Below, piece by piece: positions 1 to 6,101 of a DNA stretch of 6,101 nt. Source of the stretch: Methylobacterium sp. (GTDB lineage Bacteria > Pseudomonadota > Alphaproteobacteria > Rhizobiales > Beijerinckiaceae); assembly GCA_021154065.1 (NCBI GenBank), contig JAJKJG010000328.1, positions 1-6,101 on the forward strand. Direction: 5' to 3'. The number at the start of each line of letters is the position of its first letter. Positions within the stretch are counted from its first letter, which is position 1. Under the pieces are notes generated by a model, which ran no database searches, was not told where the DNA came from, and was given only the letters and a program-made list of their open reading frames with translations. A program made the position numbers and the translations under genes.

Positions 1-140
1 ACCTCCTTGACGATCGGCTTCGCCACGGTGACCGCCGGCGGCGCGCTCGGAGGCGCCTGCGCGATGGCGGCTGTCGAGCAAGCCAGCACGACCGGCATCA
101 GAAGCGCAAGAAGCCGGCTAGGAAGTCGATGCATCTGCAT
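1..140 (-). CDS. RND efflux periplasmic adaptor (membrane fusion protein), N-terminal fragment
   Basis: This is the 5' end of a minus-strand gene that leaves the window at position 1; only about 46 residues are visible. The translation begins MQMHRLPSRLLALLMPVVLA, a basic N-terminus followed by a hydrophobic stretch, i.e. an export signal. A proline/alanine-rich linker and then VTVAKPIVKEV follow, which closely resembles the first beta-strand of HlyD/AcrA-family adaptors just after the signal peptide. Such proteins link an inner-membrane RND pump to an outer-membrane channel. The signal could be lipoprotein type (VLAC, Cys at residue 21, as in AcrA and MexA) or be cut after AIA (residues 25-27). 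The start could be the ATG at 140 or the one at 134; a GGGGA stretch upstream (147-143) sits at better spacing for 134. The family call rests on a short fragment, so the pump type and substrate are unknown. Confidence 0.72.
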   Translation of the reverse strand, partial: MQMHRLPSRLLALLMPVVLACSTAAIAQAPPSAPPAVTVAKPIVKE

Positions 141-282
141 AATCCCCGAAAGGGCGCGGTGGCTAGCAGAGAGACCGCTGGCGGCGAGTGCGCTGCCGCA
201 CATGGCGAGCACATGAGCGCGACCACGACAGGCTTAGCCGTGACGGCGGCTCACAAGCAAGTGAAGGGCCGATTGACGCCGC
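141..282. other. Intergenic spacer between rhodanese and adaptor genes
   Basis: This 142-bp spacer lies between the stop of the minus-strand rhodanese and the start of the minus-strand adaptor, so it should hold the adaptor's promoter. I find no convincing -35/-10 pair and no intrinsic terminator (no stem followed by a T-run) for the upstream unit. The only local symmetry is GTGA-N7-TCAC at 240-254, four-base arms that could be chance. Small open frames crossing it have no family-like composition and I do not call them genes. Confidence 0.6.
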
Positions 283-597
283 CTACTCGACCGGCTCGCC
301 AAGGGCGGCCCATTCCTTGAACCCGCCGCGATAGTGCTCGTTCACAGCAAGCCCCGCGGCCTGGGCGAGCTCGATCGCCCTGACCGAGCGCACGCCAGAG
401 GCGCAGGAGAACACGATCCGGCCGGCGATGCCGCGAAGCTCCCCGGGATCAAACGTCGACAGCGGGTGCGAAACCGAGCCCGGGATGTGGCCGCCGGCAT
501 ATTCCTGCGGCTCGCGCACGTCGACGAGGGTGATCTGGCCGGAGGCCAAGCCCTCCTTCACCTCGTCGATGTCGAGATCGGTGATACCGGCGTTCAT
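283..597 (-). CDS. Single-domain rhodanese-like protein (putative sulfurtransferase)
   Basis: A 104-residue protein made of one rhodanese domain and no signal peptide, so probably cytoplasmic. The N-terminal signature LVDVREPQEYAGGHIPGS (residues 24-41) and the active-site loop C65-A-S-G-V-R70 are both present. This CxxGxR loop is that of sulfurtransferases, where the cysteine carries a persulfide; the loop is six residues, unlike the longer loop of Cdc25-type phosphatases. The C-terminal YRGGFKEW (residues 89-96) is also typical. Its ATG shares the sequence ATGA (597-594) with the stop of the allantoinase/OHCU decarboxylase gene, which implies translational coupling. An AAGGA site (611-607), 9 bases before the ATG, lies inside the upstream gene. 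The physiological sulfur donor and acceptor cannot be inferred; related small rhodaneses (GlpE, PspE type) are general thiosulfate or persulfide transferases. The domain call is secure, the role open. Confidence 0.9.
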   Translation of the reverse strand: MNAGITDLDIDEVKEGLASGQITLVDVREPQEYAGGHIPGSVSHPLSTFDPGELRGIAGRIVFSCASGVRSVRAIELAQAAGLAVNEHYRGGFKEWAALGEPVE

Positions 598-2003
598 GGC
601 AGGCGTTCCTTCAGCCTCAGTAGCGCGATCCGCTCGATCTCGGAAAGGGCGCGCTCGAGTTCCGCCTCCGGCTCATGTCCGAGCCGCTCCGCGAACGCGG
701 CGATGATCTCATCCGTCGAGCGGCCTTTCACGGCCATGACGAAGGGGAAGCCGAACTTATCCTTGTAGCGGTCGTTCAGCGCCAGGAATCGCTCGCGCTC
801 CGCGGGGGTGAGGCGGTCGAGGCCGGCCGCGGATTGCTCGACCTGCGATTCCGCGGTCATTTCGGTCACGGCGAGGCGCCCGGCGAGGTCCGGGTGGGCG
901 CGGACGAGCGCCAGTCTCCCCTCGCGGGCGAGGGCGCGCAGCGCCTGGACGAAAGCGGCGTGCAGACCCTCGGCGGTGTCGCTCGTCTTGTCGAGCCCGG
1001 CAGCGTGGGCGCTTTCGGCGAGCCCCGGCGAATGCTCGAAGACGTCGCCGAAAATTTCAACGAAGATCGCGCGCGACATGCGGCTCGGCGTGAGCCCGGC
1101 GGGGCGGTGGCGCCGGACCCAGTGCCGAGCGATGTCGATCCGCCGCGCCACCCACACCCGCTCGTGACCACGGACATAATCGAGGAAGCGCGCCAGCGCC
1201 GCCGCCCGGCCGGGGCGGCCGGCAAGCCGGCAATGGAGGCCGACCGAGAGCATCTTCGGAGCGGTCTCGCCCTCGGCATAGAGCAGATCGAAGGAGTCCT
1301 TCAGGTAGGCGAAGAACTGGTCGCCGGAATTGAAGCCTTGCGCGGTCGCGAAGCGCATGTCGTTGGCATCGAGCGTGTACGGGATGATCAGCTGCGGGCC
1401 GGCCGGCCCCTCCACCCAATATGGCAGCTCGTCGGCGTAAGAATCAGCGGAATAAAGGAAACCTCCCTCTTCCATGACCAGCCGGAGGCTGTTCTCGGAT
1501 GTACGCCCGGTGTACCAGCCGAGCGGGCGCTCGCCCGTCACCGCAGTATGGATGCGGATCGCCTCGTCGAGATGCGCCCGCTCCTCGTCGGCGGGGAAGT
1601 CCTTGTAGTCGATCCATTTGAGGCCGTGGCTCGCGATCTCCCAGCCGGCCTCCTTCATGGCGGCGACGGCGTCGGGATTGCGCTGGAGCGCGGTCGCGAC
1701 GCCGAAGACCGTCACCGGCAGGCCGCTGGCGGCGAACATCCGCCACAGGCGCCAGAAGCCGACGCGCGAGCCGTATTCGTACAGCGACTCCATGTTCATG
1801 TGGCGCTTTCCCGGCCAGGCCTGGGCGCCGATGATCTCGGACAGGAACGCCTCCGAGCCGGCATCGTCATGGAGGATATTGTTTTCGCCGCCCTCCTCGT
1901 AGTTGATGACGAACTGCACCGCCATGCGGGCGTCGCCGGGCCAGCCCGGATGCGGCGGGTTCCTGCCGTAGCCGACGAGATCGCGAGGGTACGGTTGGGC
2001 CAT
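594..2003 (-). CDS. puuE: Bifunctional allantoinase (PuuE type) / OHCU decarboxylase (UraD) fusion
   Basis: A 469-residue cytoplasmic enzyme joining two successive steps of urate catabolism. Residues ~1-300 are a PuuE allantoinase of the polysaccharide-deacetylase fold, which opens the allantoin ring to allantoate. Diagnostic segments are [10 protein letters not shown] near the start, NYEEGGE (34-40), SHGLKWIDY (125-133) and [12 protein letters not shown] (255-266). Residues ~309-465 are OHCU decarboxylase, which converts 2-oxo-4-hydroxy-4-carboxy-5-ureidoimidazoline to (S)-allantoin. It shows HPDLAG (370-375, with the family's catalytic His), ESQVEQ (385-390) and YKDKFGFPF (413-421). Both halves are near full family length, so the fusion appears functional. 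The order is the reverse of the reaction order. I chose the ATG at 2003 because a GGAG lies 6 bases upstream (2013-2010); a TTG codon directly before it is less likely. It overlaps the downstream rhodanese by ATGA. No other urate-pathway gene is in the window. Confidence 0.95.
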   Translation of the reverse strand: MAQPYPRDLVGYGRNPPHPGWPGDARMAVQFVINYEEGGENNILHDDAGSEAFLSEIIGAQAWPGKRHMNMESLYEYGSRVGFWRLWRMFAASGLPVTVFGVATALQRNPDAVAAMKEAGWEIASHGLKWIDYKDFPADEERAHLDEAIRIHTAVTGERPLGWYTGRTSENSLRLVMEEGGFLYSADSYADELPYWVEGPAGPQLIIPYTLDANDMRFATAQGFNSGDQFFAYLKDSFDLLYAEGETAPKMLSVGLHCRLAGRPGRAAALARFLDYVRGHERVWVARRIDIARHWVRRHRPAGLTPSRMSRAIFVEIFGDVFEHSPGLAESAHAAGLDKTSDTAEGLHAAFVQALRALAREGRLALVRAHPDLAGRLAVTEMTAESQVEQSAAGLDRLTPAERERFLALNDRYKDKFGFPFVMAVKGRSTDEIIAAFAERLGHEPEAELERALSEIERIALLRLKERLP

Positions 2004-2036
2004 CAAGCGCTCCGCCGTTCGACTACGTCGGCCGAG

Positions 2037-2066
2037 CTTCTAGCAAGCCCCCGACGCCGGCACCAA
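2037..2066 (-). promoter_or_regulatory. Candidate promoter of the allantoinase/rhodanese unit
   Basis: On the minus strand TTGGTG (2066-2061) is followed after 18 bases by TAGAAG (2042-2037), a partial match to the sigma-70 -35/-10 pattern. Transcription would start near 2030, about 27 bases before the ATG at 2003, which leaves room for the GGAG ribosome site. Found by eye; such weak matches are common by chance. Confidence 0.25.
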
Positions 2067-2081
2067 GGCCGGGGCTCCGCC

Positions 2082-2110
2082 TTCCCTCGGGGCGGGACTC
2101 GACCCATATT
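2082..2110 (+). promoter_or_regulatory. Candidate uvrB promoter with possible leaderless start
   Basis: TTCCCT (2082-2087) and CATATT (2105-2110) are separated by 17 bases, and CATATT is the only A/T-rich hexamer close to the uvrB ATG. A start site 6-7 bases downstream would fall on or next to the ATG at 2117, giving a leaderless mRNA. This agrees with the absence of a purine-rich Shine-Dalgarno sequence before the ATG. No alphaproteobacterial LexA box (GTTC-N7-GTTC) is visible in 2004-2116. The promoter match is weak. Confidence 0.25.
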
Positions 2111-2116
2111 CGACCG

Positions 2117-4765
<2,649 letters not shown>

Positions 4766-4776
4766 CCCATGCGGTC

Positions 4777-4790
4777 GGCAAGGCGTTGCC
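4777..4790 (+). other. Small hairpin just after uvrB
   Basis: GGCAA (4777-4781), loop GGCG and TTGCC (4786-4790) form a perfect 5-bp stem 11 bases past the uvrB stop. No T-run follows, so it is not a standard intrinsic terminator. It might stabilise the uvrB mRNA 3' end or be chance. Confidence 0.3.
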
Positions 4791-4834
4791 AAAGCCTCGG
4801 CTGCGGCCCGATTGCCTTCGCACGATCGATCTGA

Positions 4835-4846
4835 CACGCTAGCGTG
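4835..4846. promoter_or_regulatory. Perfect 12-bp palindrome, candidate operator for the TRAP operon
   Basis: CACGCTAGCGTG is a perfect inverted repeat with no spacer, 64 bases before the dctP ATG. TTGCCT at 4812-4817 could be a -35 element, which would place the -10 region on this palindrome, a usual position for a repressor site; the -10 match itself is poor. TRAP operons are often controlled by GntR-, IclR- or LacI-family regulators, but no regulator gene is in the window and the motif does not clearly match one family's consensus. The symmetry is seen directly; the operator role is inferred. Confidence 0.45.
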
Positions 4847-4875
4847 ACAGCGCGGAACGCCGCCACAAAATACAA

Positions 4876-4892
4876 CCGGGGAGAGGCCCCGG
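4876..4892 (+). other. GC-rich leader hairpin before the dctP ribosome binding site
   Basis: CCGGGG (4876-4881), loop AGAGG (4882-4886) and CCCCGG (4887-4892) make a perfect 6-bp all-GC stem. It ends two bases before the AGGAGG ribosome binding site of dctP. The loop sequence is itself Shine-Dalgarno-like. It should form in the mRNA whether transcription starts at the candidate promoter or further upstream. No T-run follows, so a terminator is unlikely. Confidence 0.45.
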
Positions 4893-4894
4893 GC

Positions 4895-4900
4895 AGGAGG
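4895..4900 (+). promoter_or_regulatory. Strong ribosome binding site of dctP
   Basis: A full AGGAGG lies 9 bases before the ATG at 4910. It decides the start: an upstream in-frame GTG at 4844 would add 22 residues ahead of the twin-arginine motif, has no comparable site, and lies inside the 12-bp palindrome. Confidence 0.85.
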
Positions 4901-4909
4901 AAAACGCCG

Positions 4910-5968
4910 ATGAGGACGACCCGTCGCCGCTTCATGGGCTTTGCCGGCGCTGCCGTCGCGAGCCCGGCGCTGTTGCGCGAGGGCCATGCCCAGGCGCCGC
5001 AGGTCACGCTCAAGATGCACCATTTCCTGCCGCCGGTCTCGAACGGGCACGCCAAGTTCCTCGCGCCCTGGGCCCGCAAGGTCGAGGCCGACTCGCAGGG
5101 GCGGATCAAGATCGACATCTTCCCCTCGATGCAGCTCGGCGGCACCCCGCCCCAGCTCTACGACCAGGCCCGCGACGGCGTCGCCGACCTCGTCTGGACG
5201 CTGCCGGGCTCGACCCCCGGCCGCTTCCCCGGCATCGAGGTGATCGAGCTGCCTTTCGTCGCCGCCCGCCGCGGCGTCGTCAACGCCAAGGCGACGCAGG
5301 AATTCTACGAGACGCAAGCGCAGCTGAAGCAGGAGTTCCGCGAGGTCCAGCCGATCTGCCTGTGGGCGCACGACCACGGGCTCGTGCACGCCAACAAGCA
5401 GGTCAAGACGATCGATGACATGAAGGGCCTCAAGCTGCGCTCGCCGACCCGGCAGGCGGCGGAGGCATTGAAGATGCTCGGCGCCGCCGCCGTTGCGATG
5501 CCGATCCCGCAGGTTCCGGAATCCCTTGCCCAGCGCGTGCTCGACGGCTGCGTCGTTCCGTGGGAGGTGGTGCCGGCGATCAAGGTCCACGAGCTGGTGA
5601 AGTTCCACACCGAGATCCCGGGCTCGCCGACGCTCTACACCGCGACCTTCATCCTCGCCATGAACAAGCCGAAATACGAGAGCTTGCCGGCAGACCTCAA
5701 GGCGGTCATCGACAAGAACTCGGGCCAGGTCGCCGCCGAGGCCGCCGGGCGCATGTGGGACGAGCAGGCGGTGATCGTGTCCGAGATGGTGAAGAAGCGC
5801 GGCAACACCATCACGGCCCTCAGCCAGGACGAAGCGACGCGCTGGCAGCAGACGACGCGTCCTGTCGTCGACAACCTGATCGCCGCGCTGAAGGACAAGA
5901 ACATTGACGGCGCGAAGCTCCTCGAGAGCTTCCAGGCGCTCGTCGCGAAATACGACAAGACGGTGTGA
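4910..5968 (+). CDS. dctP: TRAP transporter solute-binding protein, DctP family, Tat-exported
   Basis: A 352-residue periplasmic receptor that binds an organic acid-type ligand and passes it to the DctQM membrane complex. It begins with a twin-arginine signal: T4-R-R-R-F-M9, a hydrophobic stretch (11-22) and a likely cut near GHA-Q (27/28), so it is predicted to be exported folded. DctP features are MHHFLPP (36-42), MQLGG (74-78), the DDMKGLKLRSP segment (169-179) with the conserved ligand-clamping arginine R177, and LDGCVVPWEVVP (211-222). The last takes the place of the more usual GvvDGqenP-like segment and marks a subfamily different from the dicarboxylate and sialic acid receptors. Mature length is normal. 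The start is fixed by AGGAGG at 4895-4900. It is first in its operon and its stop overlaps the GTG of dctQ. The ligand cannot be read from sequence. Confidence 0.93.
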   Translation: MRTTRRRFMGFAGAAVASPALLREGHAQAPQVTLKMHHFLPPVSNGHAKFLAPWARKVEADSQGRIKIDIFPSMQLGGTPPQLYDQARDGVADLVWTLPGSTPGRFPGIEVIELPFVAARRGVVNAKATQEFYETQAQLKQEFREVQPICLWAHDHGLVHANKQVKTIDDMKGLKLRSPTRQAAEALKMLGAAAVAMPIPQVPESLAQRVLDGCVVPWEVVPAIKVHELVKFHTEIPGSPTLYTATFILAMNKPKYESLPADLKAVIDKNSGQVAAEAAGRMWDEQAVIVSEMVKKRGNTITALSQDEATRWQQTTRPVVDNLIAALKDKNIDGAKLLESFQALVAKYDKTV

Positions 5969-6101
5969 CCGAGGTCCCGATCCCCGGGCATCCGGCCGCG
6001 CCGCCGCTGCCCGAGCACAGCCCAGTCGCCCGGGTCGCGCGCGCGCTCGCGATCGTCGGCGGACTGCTCTCCGTCGCCACTGCCCTCCTCGTCACGACGA
6101 G
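5965..6101 (+). CDS. dctQ: TRAP transporter small permease subunit (DctQ), N-terminal fragment
   Basis: Starts with GTG at 5965, overlapping the dctP stop in the sequence GTGA (5965-5968), and runs off the right edge with 45 complete codons visible and no stop. The first ~25 residues are a polar, proline-rich cytoplasmic tail. They are followed by ARALAIVGGLLSVATALLVT (residues 25-44), a transmembrane helix of the kind that opens DctQ proteins. In a TRAP system this four-helix subunit accompanies the large DctM permease. Identity rests on the first helix plus position directly after dctP; the short fragment alone would not be diagnostic. Translation probably depends on ribosomes finishing dctP, as no strong ribosome site precedes the GTG. 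A DctM gene is expected just beyond the window. Confidence 0.8.
   Translation, partial: MTEVPIPGHPAAPPLPEHSPVARVARALAIVGGLLSVATALLVTT

Noticed and set aside
7..320. Small plus-strand open frames at the left edge
   Set aside because: They overlap the minus-strand adaptor signal sequence and spacer, and show no conserved features or convincing ribosome sites.
2028..2035. TCGGCCGA 8-bp palindrome before the allantoinase gene
   Set aside because: Too short and of too common a composition to separate from chance; it does not extend on either side.
2051..2073. CCGGC/GCCGG hairpin in the divergent spacer as an operator or terminator
   Set aside because: Five-base all-GC arms are expected by chance in such GC-rich DNA, and no T-run follows on either strand.
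2004..2116. LexA (SOS) box for uvrB
   Set aside because: GTTC occurs once (2017-2020), but the bases seven positions further are TCGG rather than GTTC, and no GAAC-N7-GAAC is present.
4844..4909. GTG at 4844 as an upstream start for dctP
   Set aside because: It would put 22 non-signal residues before the twin-arginine motif, lacks a ribosome site, and overlaps the palindrome; the ATG at 4910 has AGGAGG at good spacing.

Overview
The window is GC-rich and densely coded, with very short spacers and strong third-position G/C bias that creates long antisense open frames. Protein features point to an alphaproteobacterium, probably of the Hyphomicrobiales (Rhizobiales) type. These are a UvrB with long N- and C-terminal extensions, a PuuE-type allantoinase fused to OHCU decarboxylase, and a Tat-exported TRAP binding protein. 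I cannot name the genus. All genes look intact apart from the two cut by the window edges. I see no insertion sequence, phage gene, CRISPR array, tRNA or rRNA.

Layout. Positions 1-140 (minus) hold the first ~46 residues of an RND-type periplasmic adaptor (HlyD/AcrA family) that runs off the left edge. Positions 141-282 are a non-coding spacer. Positions 283-2003 (minus) form a two-gene unit: a bifunctional allantoinase/OHCU decarboxylase (594-2003), overlapped by 4 bases at its stop codon by a small single-domain rhodanese (283-597). A 113-bp divergent spacer (2004-2116) separates this unit from uvrB (2117-4765, plus), the damage-recognition helicase-like subunit of nucleotide excision repair. 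A 144-bp spacer (4766-4909) follows, with a perfect 12-bp palindrome and a GC-rich hairpin just before a strong ribosome binding site. Next is a TRAP transporter operon: dctP-type solute receptor (4910-5968), then the start of the small membrane subunit dctQ (from 5965, overlapping by 4 bases), cut by the right edge.

How the genes work together. The fusion protein carries two consecutive steps of urate breakdown: OHCU to (S)-allantoin, then allantoin to allantoate. The rhodanese is translationally coupled to it, but its sulfur-transfer role is unexplained. uvrB is a housekeeping repair gene with no visible functional link to its neighbours. dctP and dctQ belong to a secondary uptake system whose ligand cannot be read from sequence; proximity to the ureide genes is not enough to propose allantoin or urate. 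The region is largely ordinary chromosomal content. The points most worth a second look are the palindrome and hairpin ahead of dctP, the coupled rhodanese, and the possible leaderless start of uvrB.
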